This document shows, piece after piece, positions 9,116 through 17,744 of a stretch of DNA of 64,000 nucleotides. Made by a program: the position numbers and the translations under genes. The stretch covers positions 248,001-312,000 of the forward strand of contig JBFMAI010000040.1 of the NCBI GenBank assembly GCA_040755725.1. The letters are read 5' to 3'. This DNA is from JBFMAI01 sp040755725 (GTDB lineage Bacteria; Planctomycetota; Phycisphaerae; UBA1845; Fen-1342). Positions within the stretch are counted from its first letter, which is position 1, and the number at the start of each line of letters is the position of its first letter. Under the pieces are notes generated by a model. That model did no database searches. It was given only the letters and a program-made list of their open reading frames with translations, and was not told where the DNA came from.

Positions 9116-10159
9116 TTACCGAACGCCGGTAGATTCCTGCTTTTTCTCCACGACCGCCGGCACGCGCGGCGTGGTCGTCAACGTCCGCTTGAACAGCTCG
9201 TCGATGTGCAGACCCGTTTCGGCGTGCCCGCCGAACGCGGTACCGACTTCGCCGGCCTTGAGCCGGGCCAGCCCCTTGGCGTAGGCGTCCGGCGGCAGCG
9301 GGACGTATTTCACTTCGCGCACCAGCTCGGGGCCCTTCGCCAGATAGAACTCCACGAACCGCCGCACGTCCGGGTTCTTGAGGGAGTTCTTGTTGACATA
9401 AATGAAGATGGGGCGGGACAACGGGGTGTACGCGCCGGTCATCACGTTCTCGTCGGTCGGCATCTGCGGCTTGCCTGCCGGGTCGACGATCGGCACGGCG
9501 CGGAGCCGGTTGCGGTTTTCCGCGTAGTAGGCGAAGCCGAAATACCCCAGGGCGTCCTTGTCGCCGGCAACACCCTGGACGAGCACGTTGTCGTCCTCGC
9601 TGGCGGTGTAGTCGCCGCGGCTGCTCTTGGCCTTCCCGACAGTGGCTTCGGTGAAGTAATCAAACGTCCCGGAATCGGCGCCGGGGCCGTAGAGCTTGAG
9701 CGGTCGGTCCGGCCACGATGGGCGAACCTGCTTCCAGGTCATGATCTTGCCCTGTGATTCCGGGGCCCAGATGGTCTTCAGGTCCGCGATGGTCAATTCC
9801 TTCACCCAGTCGTTGCTGGGGTGGACGACGACCGTCAGGGCGTCAAACGCGATCGGCAACTCGATATACTCGATGCCGGCGGCGATGCACTGCTCCATCT
9901 CGGGCGCCAGGATCGGGCGCGACGCATCGCTGATATCCGTCTCGCCCCGATAAAACTTCTTGAAGCCGCCGCCGGTGCCCGAAATACCCACCACGACCCG
10001 CACGCCGGGGTGGGCTCGCTGGAACTCCTCGGCGACCGCCTCGGTCACCGGATAGACGGTGCTCGACCCATCGATTCGAATAGTGGACTGGGCAACGAGT
10101 GTGGGAGCGGTGGTCGCGAGGGCGAGCCACACCAGGGGCAGACGGATGTTCCTTAACAT
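9116..10159 (-). CDS. pstS: Phosphate-binding protein PstS
   Basis: The 347-residue protein begins with a Sec signal peptide (MLRNIRLPLVWLALATTAPT ending in LVAQS), so it is periplasmic. The mature start IRIDGSSTVYPVTEAVAEEF is the classic PstS phosphate-binding loop, and GISGTGGGFKKFYRGETDIS and SGTFDYFTE supply further phosphate ligands. It delivers phosphate to PstCA. A GGAG Shine-Dalgarno lies about 8 bases before the ATG. It is the first gene of the operon, so its 5' region should hold the phosphate-responsive promoter; I cannot recognise an E. coli-style Pho box there. Confidence 0.93.
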   Translation of the reverse strand: MLRNIRLPLVWLALATTAPTLVAQSTIRIDGSSTVYPVTEAVAEEFQRAHPGVRVVVGISGTGGGFKKFYRGETDISDASRPILAPEMEQCIAAGIEYIELPIAFDALTVVVHPSNDWVKELTIADLKTIWAPESQGKIMTWKQVRPSWPDRPLKLYGPGADSGTFDYFTEATVGKAKSSRGDYTASEDDNVLVQGVAGDKDALGYFGFAYYAENRNRLRAVPIVDPAGKPQMPTDENVMTGAYTPLSRPIFIYVNKNSLKNPDVRRFVEFYLAKGPELVREVKYVPLPPDAYAKGLARLKAGEVGTAFGGHAETGLHIDELFKRTLTTTPRVPAVVEKKQESTGVR

Positions 10160-10401
10160 GTGTTAGTCTCCAAGAGCGAAAACCGAAACAGGTCTAACGG
10201 ACGCCCGAACGTGGGGGATGTTGGCGAGGTTTGATGAGGGCCACGTGAGCGCGCCGCCAGAAAGCTGCAAATATCGGATGAAAAACGTGCGGTTTATGCG
10301 GCTAATGGGGGTTGGGCCGACAAATAGAGGGGGGCGCCCCCTGACACCCTCTCCGAAGACGTCGGGGGACGTTCGGCGCCCGCCTCGAAGAGCTGCCAGC
10401 A

Positions 10402-10466
10402 AACGCCACCACGCAAGCGGGGGGGCTGCCTGGCCCCGCGCTGGCGTGCAGGGCTCTGATAGGTGT
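10402..10466 (+). repeat. Three-stem repeat, family B copy 1
   Basis: This copy shares CCACCACGCAAG, TGGCCCCGCGCTGGCGTGC and GGGCTCTGATAGG with the other family B copies at 14460, 17791, 23445 and 44661. It is slightly decayed in the first hairpin. It lies between divergent genes and overlaps no recognisable protein. Confidence 0.7.
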
Positions 10467-10527
10467 TTTCACGGAAGGAAGAACGGCTGGTGCCCCCTTC
10501 TTCGGCATCATCATATGGTTCTTTTCA

Positions 10528-10558
10528 TTGGACGGGCGGTACTGGTTGTCGCTAGAAT
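10528..10558 (+). promoter_or_regulatory. Possible promoter for the C1 peptidase gene
   Basis: TAGAAT at 10553-10558 fits the TANAAT box seen before several genes in this window. TTGGAC at 10528-10533 could serve as a -35 with a 19 bp spacer. The box lies about 180 bp before the ATG, so the leader would be long. Confidence 0.35.
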
Positions 10559-10736
10559 AAAGCTGCGGGGGGCGTGCGCTGTCGATGGCCTGCCCGGCGT
10601 GGTCCGGCGGCTGGGCGACTGCGCTGGTTCCGTGTCGGGCCGCGCCACGGGGGAGGACGCGGCAGCGGCGCGGTGGATTCGACGCGGGCGCTGCGGCCCG
10701 CGTTCCGTCGAGGTCTGGCGCTGAGGAGATCCCCCC

Positions 10737-11942
10737 ATGCCGAACGGTGTCGTGCCCCGGTTACTTTCCGCTCTGACGATTGTACTAGTGACGGTGCCTA
10801 CCCTGGCTCAACTGACCGCGGCCGACATCGCGGCCCTGCGGCAACAAGGTCAACGCGAAGGATGGACGTTCGAGGTCGGTCCGAATGGGGCCACCGATCG
10901 ACCGCTGTCGCAGTTGGCCGGCGCGGTGGAGCCGCTCGGCTGGGAAGCAACGGCCGAGTTTGACCCGAGCCTCCCGGAACGCGATTTCCCCACCGCGTGG
11001 AGCTGGTACTACGCCGGCGTGACGCCGATCCGCGACCAGGGTCAGTGCGGAAGCTGCTGGGCGTTCGGAGCCCTCGGCGCGTTCGAGTGCGGCATTCGCA
11101 TCCGCGGCGGCGGCAGCCAGGACTTGTCCGAGCAATGGCTGGTCAGTTGCACGACCGCCGGTAAGTGCAGCGGCGGCTGGCACACGACCTCGTTCGAATA
11201 CCTGATGCTGAACGGGCAACAGGACCCGTGCGGCGGCAGCGGGGCGGTGATGGAAGCAAGCTTCCCGTACAAGGCGTCGGACCTGCCTTGCGGCTGCCCG
11301 TACACCCACCCGTACCCGCTGCACGCTTGGGCCGTTGTCGGCCAGCCGGGGCAGATTGCCAGCGTCGAGCAGATCAAGCAGGCGGTCCTGGATCATGGCC
11401 CCGTGGCGACCTGCGTATACGTTAACGACGCGTTTCAGTCCTACCGGCGCGGGGTATTCAATGCCTGCGAGGACAAGTGGATCAACCATGTGGTCGTGAT
11501 CATCGGTTGGGATGATACGAAGGGCGCGAACGGTGCCTGGCGCATTCGCAACTCCTGGGGTGCGGGCTGGGGCGAAGGCGGGTACATGTGGATCGAGTAC
11601 GGCTGCTCGCGCATCGGCTATGCGACCTGCTGGATCGAGTGGGACTGGAAGGACTGCAACGGCAACGGCATCCATGACCGCATTGACGTCCGCCGCGGCT
11701 TGAGCGCCGATACCAACCACAACTACATCCCCGACGAGTGCGAGGTACTGCGCGGCGACGTGGACTGCAACGGCGTGGTCGACTTTGGCGACATCAACCC
11801 CTTCGTACTTGCCCTTTCGAACCCCGCGGCGTATGCGCAACTGTACCCGCAGTGCCTTTCTCAGAACCGCGACATCAACGGCGACGGCGTCTGCAGCTTC
11901 GACGACATCAACCCGTTCGTAGAGCTGCTGACCAGCCCATAA
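10737..11942 (+). CDS. Exported papain-family (C1) cysteine peptidase with dockerin-like tail
   Basis: The 401-residue protein starts with a signal peptide (LLSALTIVLVTVPTLAQ) and a short pro-region. The C1 peptidase domain has DQGQCGSCWAFGALGAFE with Cys107, the catalytic His251 in INHVVVIIGWDD, and Asn272 in IRNSWGAGWGEGGYMW, with Gln101-103 region as oxyanion Gln. The last 65 residues hold two acidic Ca-type loops, DVDCNGVVDFGDINPFV and DINGDGVCSFDDINPFV, resembling a dockerin pair. The same tail ends three other exported proteins in the window. GAGGAG sits 8 bases before the ATG. It probably digests protein outside the cytoplasm; the tail may attach it to a surface or partner, as an inference. 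Confidence 0.88.
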   Translation: MPNGVVPRLLSALTIVLVTVPTLAQLTAADIAALRQQGQREGWTFEVGPNGATDRPLSQLAGAVEPLGWEATAEFDPSLPERDFPTAWSWYYAGVTPIRDQGQCGSCWAFGALGAFECGIRIRGGGSQDLSEQWLVSCTTAGKCSGGWHTTSFEYLMLNGQQDPCGGSGAVMEASFPYKASDLPCGCPYTHPYPLHAWAVVGQPGQIASVEQIKQAVLDHGPVATCVYVNDAFQSYRRGVFNACEDKWINHVVVIIGWDDTKGANGAWRIRNSWGAGWGEGGYMWIEYGCSRIGYATCWIEWDWKDCNGNGIHDRIDVRRGLSADTNHNYIPDECEVLRGDVDCNGVVDFGDINPFVLALSNPAAYAQLYPQCLSQNRDINGDGVCSFDDINPFVELLTSP

Positions 11943-11998
11943 CGCGGCAAACGCTTGGCTTCGCCCCGCGCGCTGGCGTGCGGCGCGATTATCAGACC
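11943..11998 (+). repeat. Degenerate family B repeat copy
   Basis: Just after the C1 peptidase stop, CGCTTGGCTTCGCCCCGCG, GCTGGCGTGCGG and TTATCAG follow the family B order but with several changes. The first hairpin is mostly lost. It is the most decayed of the copies I can still align by eye. Confidence 0.45.
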
Positions 11999-12091
11999 TT
12001 GACGCCACCGGACAGCGGATCTCCGGCGTGCTCGGCCCCCGGGGGTGGATATTTTGCGCACCGGGAGGGCGGCCCGCGCGGCGGCGCGCGT

Positions 12092-12097
12092 TAGAAT
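12092..12097 (+). promoter_or_regulatory. Possible -10 box for the M14 peptidase gene
   Basis: TAGAAT lies 54 bp before the ATG at 12152, in the short gap after the C1 peptidase gene. The same box with similar spacing precedes several other genes here. No clear -35 is visible. Confidence 0.4.
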
Positions 12098-12151
12098 GAC
12101 TTCGGATGGCACTTCCCGGCGTTGGGATGCCCACATTTCAAGGAGGCAGAC

Positions 12152-14452
12152 ATGTTTCGCGGCGGCTCGGTCTGGGTCACGGTTCTGGTTCTGTCGTTCG
12201 GCGGGGCGGCGTTCGCTCAAGACGCCGATCAACCGGTTCGCTTCGACGGGCACAAGTTCGTTCGTGTGGCGGTCCAGTCCCTGGAGCAGCTCGACGCGAT
12301 ACACGCGTTGGACGTCATCCTGATGAGCGACGCGGAAGGCGTCGGACTGGTCGATTTCGTCGTCTCGCCGCAGGCCTTGGCCGGCCTCGACGCGCTGGGC
12401 GTGTCGTACAAGGTGCTCAACGACGACATTCAGAAGGACATTGACGCCGAGCGGGCCCGGCTGGCTGCGGCGCCCGAGGTGGACCCGCGCGATCGGGGGT
12501 GGTTTGACGACTACAAGACCAACGATCAGATTCTCCAGTTCATCGATGCATGGACGGCGACGTACCCCAACCTGGTCAGTGCGAAGTACCAGATTGGGAC
12601 GAGCTGGGAAGGGCGCCCCATCTACGCGGTGACGATCACCGGTCCGGTCGGCAACCCCAGCGCGAAGCCGGGCATCTGCTTCAACGGCACCTGCCACGCC
12701 CGCGAGTGGATCAGCCCGATGACCGTGCTCTACTCGATGGACCGACTGCTGCGCGAGTACGCGACCGATCCGGAGGTACGCAACCTGCTGGACAAACTCA
12801 CGTTCTACGTTTGCGTCGTCACCAACCCGGACGGCTATCTCTACAGTTGGAGCACGAATCGCCTGTGGCGCAAGACACGGCGGAACAACGGCGACGGCAG
12901 CTACGGCGTCGACTGGAACCGCAACTTCGCCAAGGGCTGGGGCGGTTCGGGCTCCAGCGGCACCCCCAGCAGTGATACGTATCGCGGCACAGCGCCTTTC
13001 TCCGAGCCCGAGACGCAGGCTTTCCGTGATTACGTGCTTGCGCACCCGAACATCCGCGCCCACATCGACTTCCACAGCTACTCGCAACTCGTCATGTGGC
13101 CCTTCGGTTACGCGAGTCTGGAGCCGCCGGAGCCCGACCGCACCGCCATGCGCACCCTCGGCACGGACATGACGACCGCGATCTACAGCGTCCACCAAGT
13201 GACCTACACGCCCCAGGCCTGCTACCAGTTGTACCTGGCCAGTGGGGTTTCAATTGACTGGGTGTACGACGCGACCGGAGCGTTTTCCTGGACGATCGAG
13301 CTGCGCGACACGGGCGAGTACGGCTTCCAGTTGCCCGCCAACCAGATTATTCCCACGGGCGAGGAGATCTACGCCGCCGTCCGCGTGCTGTGCGACTACT
13401 TCTCGCTGCTGCTGAAGATCGAGTTCCCCAACGGCCTGCCCACGTTCCTGTTCCCCGACACGCCGGAGGACGTCCTCGTCAGCTTCACCAACGTCGGCGG
13501 CACGCTCGATCCGAACTCGCCGACGCTGTTCACGCGGGTGGGTTCGAGCGGCGCCTTCACCGCGGTGCCACTGACCCCGCTGGACGGCAAGCAGTATCGC
13601 GCCACCCTCCCGGCCACGCCCTGCGGCTACAAACGGCAGTTCTACTTCTCCGCCGAGACGACCAACCACGAGATCGTGCTCTCGCCGCCGGATGCTCCGA
13701 CGACCGTCTATGAGGTCGAGGCGCTCCCGATCGTCACGGTGCTGGCCGCCAACATGGACACCAACCCCGGCTGGACCATTTCCGGCGGGCAGTGGGCGTG
13801 GGGCCGGCCGACCGGCAGCGGCGGGGCGTACGGTGGTCCGGACCCGACGAGCGGGTTCACCGGGTTGAACGTCTACGGGTACAACCTCAGCGGCGATTAC
13901 ACCAACAACATGCCCGAGTACCACCTGACCACGCCGGCGTTCAATTGCACCGGCCTGCAACAGGTGAAGCTCGGCTTCTGGCGCTGGCTCGGCGTGGAGC
14001 GGTCGCAGTATGACCACGCCTACCTCCGCATCAGCACCAACGGATCGACGTGGACCAACGTTTGGCAGAACCCGAACGCGGACACCGCGGACTACGCCTG
14101 GACCTATCAGGAGTTCGACCTGTCCCCGTGGGCCGAGAACAAGCCCACGGTGTACCTCCGCTGGACCATGGGCACGACCGACAGCGGGTGGACCTTCTGC
14201 GGCTGGAACATCGACGACGTCGAGGTCTTCGCGCTCGACCCAGCCGGCTGCCCTACCCACCCCGGCGATCTGAATTGCGACGGCCACGTCGATTTCGGCG
14301 ACATCAACCCGTTCGTCCTGGCCCTCACCAACCCGGCGAGCTATGCGGCAACCTTCCCGAACTGCAACATCATGAACGGCGATGTGAACAAGGACGGTTT
14401 GGTCGACTTCGGCGACATCAACCCGTTTGTGCGACTGCTGACCGGCCCGTAG
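12152..14452 (+). CDS. Exported M14 zinc carboxypeptidase with beta-sandwich and dockerin-like tail
   Basis: The 766-residue protein has a signal peptide (WVTVLVLSFGGAAFAQ), a propeptide, and an M14 metallocarboxypeptidase domain. Zinc ligands are His182 and Glu185 (CHAREW) and His308 (DFHSYS); the general base is Glu383 in TIELRDTGEYGF. After a linker domain comes a beta-sandwich-like module of about 150 residues (from DTNPGWTISGG to WTFCGWNIDDVEV), then the tail with DLNCDGHVDFGDINPFV and DVNKDGLVDFGDINPFV. AGGAGG lies 6 bases before the ATG at 12152, which rules out the earlier in-frame ATG. It should trim C-terminal residues from extracellular peptides. Confidence 0.92.
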   Translation: MFRGGSVWVTVLVLSFGGAAFAQDADQPVRFDGHKFVRVAVQSLEQLDAIHALDVILMSDAEGVGLVDFVVSPQALAGLDALGVSYKVLNDDIQKDIDAERARLAAAPEVDPRDRGWFDDYKTNDQILQFIDAWTATYPNLVSAKYQIGTSWEGRPIYAVTITGPVGNPSAKPGICFNGTCHAREWISPMTVLYSMDRLLREYATDPEVRNLLDKLTFYVCVVTNPDGYLYSWSTNRLWRKTRRNNGDGSYGVDWNRNFAKGWGGSGSSGTPSSDTYRGTAPFSEPETQAFRDYVLAHPNIRAHIDFHSYSQLVMWPFGYASLEPPEPDRTAMRTLGTDMTTAIYSVHQVTYTPQACYQLYLASGVSIDWVYDATGAFSWTIELRDTGEYGFQLPANQIIPTGEEIYAAVRVLCDYFSLLLKIEFPNGLPTFLFPDTPEDVLVSFTNVGGTLDPNSPTLFTRVGSSGAFTAVPLTPLDGKQYRATLPATPCGYKRQFYFSAETTNHEIVLSPPDAPTTVYEVEALPIVTVLAANMDTNPGWTISGGQWAWGRPTGSGGAYGGPDPTSGFTGLNVYGYNLSGDYTNNMPEYHLTTPAFNCTGLQQVKLGFWRWLGVERSQYDHAYLRISTNGSTWTNVWQNPNADTADYAWTYQEFDLSPWAENKPTVYLRWTMGTTDSGWTFCGWNIDDVEVFALDPAGCPTHPGDLNCDGHVDFGDINPFVLALTNPASYAATFPNCNIMNGDVNKDGLVDFGDINPFVRLLTGP

Positions 14453-14459
14453 ACCGGCT

Positions 14460-14527
14460 AATAGGGTCCGCCACGCGATTGGCGGGACGCTTGGCCCCGC
14501 CCCGCCGCGCGGGGTTGCGACAGGCGC
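14460..14527 (+). repeat. Three-stem repeat, family B copy 3
   Basis: It begins 8 bp after the M14 stop. CCGCCACGCGATTGGCGG forms the first hairpin and CCCCGCCCCGCCGCGCGGGG the second, with compensating changes relative to other copies; CGCTTGG joins them. The outer arms ATAGGGT and GCGACAGG have drifted. Sequence differs while both hairpins are kept. Confidence 0.65.
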
Positions 14528-14762
14528 CCCTGGGCTCGCGCACGAGCCTGCGATCGGCGTCGAGGCCCCGTTGCGGCGATCGGCCGCGACGGGTCTGCGG
14601 ATGCGGGGGACACGGGCGGGTGCCTGGCCGCTCCAGGCCGCGGCCAGGCCACCTGTCCGCTGGAAGGGCCCCACGCGCCAGCGCGTTGGACGAGCCCCAC
14701 GCGCGAGCGCGGGGTTCGCGCGGCGCATCGTTGGTTCCACGCCGGACAGCCGGGGGGCACTG

Positions 14763-14768
14763 TAGAAT
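14763..14768 (+). promoter_or_regulatory. Possible -10 box for the lipoprotein peptidase gene
   Basis: TAGAAT is found 105 bp before the ATG at 14874, in a GC-rich gap where such A/T clusters are rare. No obvious -35 partner is visible. Confidence 0.35.
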
Positions 14769-14873
14769 ACGCCAAGTTGCCCGTGACGGCCGCGCGCGGT
14801 GACGCCCCACCGGCCGCGCAGCGGGCTTGCACGACGGCGGCGCGCGGCCGCCACGGATTGTTGGGAGCCTGAC

Positions 14874-16007
14874 ATGCCCGTGATTTCACGCGCGGCACTT
14901 CGCCCCGTGGCCTTGCTGGCCTGGGTGGCAGCGGGGCTGGTGGGCTGCGCGGGCGTCCCGTATGTCCTGCACCTGGCCGAGGGGCAGCTTCGCATCCAGG
15001 GTCACGTTGAGACCATCGACGAAGTCCTCGCCAGCGGGCGGCTGTCCGCTGATGACGCCGACAAGCTCCGCCTGATCGTGAAGGCCCGGCAATTCGCAGT
15101 GGACCGCATCGGCCTCACGGCCGGCCGCTCGTACACGACGTTCTACGACACCGCCGGTGACCCGCTGGCGTGGAACCTGTCGGCGGCCCGGCGGGACAAA
15201 CTGGTGGCCAGGACATGGCAATTCCCGGTCGTGGGCGAGGTGCCGTACCTCTCGTTCTTCGACGAGGACTACCTGCACCGCTACGAGCAGCAGCTCATCG
15301 ACGAGGGCTACGACACGCTGACCTATGAGCTGGATGCGTACAGCACGCTGGGGCTGTTCGACGACCCGGTGCGTTCGACGATGCTGCGGCGTGGGACGCT
15401 GTCGCTGTCCGAGACGATCATCCACGAGCTGTTGCACAACACGATCTACCGGGCCGGCGAAGCGGATTTCAACGAATCGCTGGCGACGTTCGTCGGCCGG
15501 CAGGGGGCGATTGAGTTCCTGCGGGCCGAGTTCGGCGAGGACTCCGGCTGGCCGCGGGCGGCCGTGAACTACTACGCCGACACGGACGCCGTCAACGCGT
15601 TTCTGCTGGAGCTGTACGCGGACTTGGCGGTGTTCTACGCGCGGGCGATCAGTGCGGACGAGAAGATTGCCGGGCGGGAGGTGGTGTTTCAGGCGGCGCG
15701 CGACCGGTTCGTCGCCGAGGTCCGGCCGACGCTCAATTACCCGGAGGTGTTCGACTACTTGGCGGAGTTGCCGACGAACAATGCCTGGGTACTCGGGCAT
15801 TACCGGTACAATCTCAACCTCGACGTGTTTGCCGAGGTGTATGTGGCGACCGGCCGTGCCTGGCCCACGGCCCTGGCCGTGTACCGGGCGGCCGCGGCGG
15901 CGTCAGGCGATCCGTTCGAGCACCTGCAACGTTGGCTGGCGAAAAAGGGGTCGGGAGTCTTTTTCGCCTCGCCGGTCATCTGTAGCCGAGACATCGACAC
16001 GCCGTGA
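14874..16007 (+). CDS. Lipoprotein metallo-aminopeptidase, C-terminus replaced by a repeat
   Basis: The 377-residue protein begins with a type II signal peptide (LLAWVAAGLVGC, Cys25). The zinc motif HELLH is at residues 184-188, followed by a Glu in FNESLATFVG as the likely third ligand, which fits the putative aminopeptidase family COG4324/PF10023. GGGAG precedes the ATG at 14874. Residues 357-377 (from KKGSGVFF on) are encoded by a family A palindromic element, which also supplies the TGA stop. The natural C-terminus has therefore been lost or altered, though the catalytic region is untouched. It probably acts at the periplasmic face of a membrane. Confidence 0.85.
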   Translation: MPVISRAALRPVALLAWVAAGLVGCAGVPYVLHLAEGQLRIQGHVETIDEVLASGRLSADDADKLRLIVKARQFAVDRIGLTAGRSYTTFYDTAGDPLAWNLSAARRDKLVARTWQFPVVGEVPYLSFFDEDYLHRYEQQLIDEGYDTLTYELDAYSTLGLFDDPVRSTMLRRGTLSLSETIIHELLHNTIYRAGEADFNESLATFVGRQGAIEFLRAEFGEDSGWPRAAVNYYADTDAVNAFLLELYADLAVFYARAISADEKIAGREVVFQAARDRFVAEVRPTLNYPEVFDYLAELPTNNAWVLGHYRYNLNLDVFAEVYVATGRAWPTALAVYRAAAAASGDPFEHLQRWLAKKGSGVFFASPVICSRDIDTP

Positions 16008-16030
16008 AAAAAGACTCCCGACCCCTTTTT
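15942..16030. repeat. Palindromic repeat, family A copy 2 (inside a peptidase 3' end)
   Basis: Perfect arms AAAAAGGGGTCGGGAGTC (15942-15959) and GACTCCCGACCCCTTTTT (16013-16030) flank a 53-base centre. It overlaps the last 21 codons and the stop of the lipoprotein peptidase and ends 13 bp before the rmuC ATG, immediately followed by the AGGAG ribosome site. It may terminate transcription between the two genes. Confidence 0.85.
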
Positions 16031-16043
16031 CAGGAGCTCCCCG

Positions 16044-17465
16044 ATGAATGCGGTAGCGATGGCGAGTTTCTTCGTCGGGCTGCTCATCGGCGGCGGGCTC
16101 ATCGCCCTGCTGCGACGCGGCGCCGTACGCCAGGCCGAGCGCCTCTCCGAGGCCCGGTTTGCGGCCGAACGCGCCGCGCTTGAAGAGCGACTCCGCGGCG
16201 ACCAGCAACAGCTTGAGCAAGCGCGCGAGGCCGCGCGCGCCGCCGCGGCGCAGGTCGAGCAACTTCAAGGCGAGCGCGCGGCGCTTCAGGCGCGACACGC
16301 GGAACTCCAGACGCGATTGGAGGAGGAGCGCAAGGCGGCCGAGGCCAAACTCACGCTGCTGGAAGAAGCTCGCCAGAAGCTCGCCGATGCGTTCAAGGCG
16401 TTGTCGGCCGAGGCCCTGCGCAGCAACAACCAGTCGTTCCTCGAACTGGCCCGCGCACTGCTGGAGAAGCACCAGGAGGGGGCCAAGGGCGACCTGGAGG
16501 GCCGCCAGAAAGCGATCGATCAGCTCGTCAAGCCGCTCCGCGAATCGCTGGACAAGGTGGACGCCCGCATCGCGGAGCTCGAGAAGGCGCGCGCGGGGGC
16601 CTACGCGGGCCTGACCGAGCAGCTTCAATCCCTGACCGCCACGCAACTCCGATTGCAGCAGGAAACAGGGCAGTTGGTACGAGCCCTGCGGGCGCCGACG
16701 GTCCGCGGCCGTTGGGGCGAGATTCAGCTTCGCCGCGTGGTCGAGCTGGCCGGGATGGTCGAGCATTGCGATTTCGTCCAACAGCAAGCGACAGACACGG
16801 AGCGCGGCAAGCTGCGCCCGGACATGATCGTCCGGCTGCCCAATCAACGAAACGTCGTGGTGGATGCCAAGGCCCCCTTGCAGGCCTACTTGGACGCTCT
16901 GGAAGAACCCGACGAGACCGCCCGGCTAGCCAAGCTCCGCGAGCACGCGGCCCACGTCCGCCGACACCTCGCGGCGCTCAGCCAGAAATCGTACTGGGAC
17001 GACCTGCCGGCCCCCGAGTTCGTCGTGCTGTTCCTGCCCGGCGAGACTTTCTTCAGCGCGGCGTTGGAGCAGGACCCCAGCCTGATCGAAGCCGGCGTCA
17101 GCCAGCGCGTCATACTCGCCACACCGACCACGCTCATCGCCCTACTGCGCGCGGTGGCCTACGGCTGGCGGCAGGAGCAGGTCGCGGAGAGCGCCCAGCA
17201 GATCAGCGAATTGGGCCGGGTGCTGTACGACCGACTGCGAACGCTGGCCGACCATTTGTCCGGCGTCGGCAGGGGCCTCGGTCGCGCCGTTGAGGAGTAC
17301 AACAAGGCGGTCGGCTCGCTCGAAAGCCGTGTGCTCGTCGCCGCCCGCAGGTTCAAAGAGCTCGGCGCGGCCGCCGGTGAAGAGCTCGAAAGCCCCCAAC
17401 TCGTCGATCAGACGCCGCGCGCGCTCGCCCGCCCCGATGGGGACGCCGACGTGCCCGGCCCCTGA
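16044..17465 (+). CDS. rmuC: RmuC-family DNA recombination protein
   Basis: The 473-residue protein has the RmuC layout: an N-terminal membrane anchor (ASFFVGLLIGGGLIALL), a long coiled coil at about 28-190, and a nuclease-like core with RGRWGEIQLRRVVELAGMVEHC, RPDMIVRLPNQRNVVVDAK and FLPGETFFSAALEQDP. The D...VDAK segment fits the restriction-endonuclease-like fold. RmuC in E. coli limits recombination at inverted repeats, which is noteworthy beside so many palindromic elements, although the link is only suggestive. The AGGAG site directly abuts the family A repeat. Length is normal. Confidence 0.93.
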   Translation: MNAVAMASFFVGLLIGGGLIALLRRGAVRQAERLSEARFAAERAALEERLRGDQQQLEQAREAARAAAAQVEQLQGERAALQARHAELQTRLEEERKAAEAKLTLLEEARQKLADAFKALSAEALRSNNQSFLELARALLEKHQEGAKGDLEGRQKAIDQLVKPLRESLDKVDARIAELEKARAGAYAGLTEQLQSLTATQLRLQQETGQLVRALRAPTVRGRWGEIQLRRVVELAGMVEHCDFVQQQATDTERGKLRPDMIVRLPNQRNVVVDAKAPLQAYLDALEEPDETARLAKLREHAAHVRRHLAALSQKSYWDDLPAPEFVVLFLPGETFFSAALEQDPSLIEAGVSQRVILATPTTLIALLRAVAYGWRQEQVAESAQQISELGRVLYDRLRTLADHLSGVGRGLGRAVEEYNKAVGSLESRVLVAARRFKELGAAAGEELESPQLVDQTPRALARPDGDADVPGP

Positions 17466-17561
17466 GTGGTTTCGGCCGGCGGGCCGCGGCTCCGCAGTCT
17501 CGACGCACTGGGACCGACCTTTGCAAACCGCTCAGCGGGCGAATACCGATATAGAGGTTGT

Positions 17562-17567
17562 TATAAT
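17562..17567 (+). promoter_or_regulatory. Possible -10 box for the sialidase-like gene
   Basis: TATAAT is a perfect consensus box and lies 178 bp before the ATG at 17745, after the rmuC stop. The region just upstream (ATATAGAGGTTGT) is unusually A/T-rich for this window. Confidence 0.5.
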
Positions 17568-17744
17568 CGGGGTTGAACCGACCGGTACCCAGCCAGCCTG
17601 CGTCTGGCGCCGGCCGATGCGTCGATGTCCCTGCGGCGGTGGCGAGCGGCGCCTGTCCCGCGAAGCCGGGTCGTGAGTCCCGTTCTACCGCGGCCCATAC
17701 AACTGCTTTTGGACTGCCCGCCCGTCCGAAGGAGGAGGTGTCCG

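Larger units (their letters stand above)
10160..10736. other. Intergenic region between pstS and the C1 peptidase
   Basis: No gene is convincing here; the open frames have no recognisable content. The stretch must contain the minus-strand promoter of pstS and the plus-strand promoter of the peptidase gene. It also holds a family B repeat at about 10402-10466 and a run of G/C repeats near 10330. Confidence 0.6.
14453..14873. other. Intergenic region after the M14 peptidase gene
   Basis: I see no gene. The stretch begins with a family B repeat, continues with GC-rich palindromic sequence containing CCCCACGCGCCAGCGCG-like fragments, and ends with the leader of the lipoprotein peptidase. Confidence 0.6.

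Noticed and set aside
10160..10300. A Pho box upstream of pstS
   Set aside because: No pair of CTGTCAT-like direct repeats is visible; control may use a different site.
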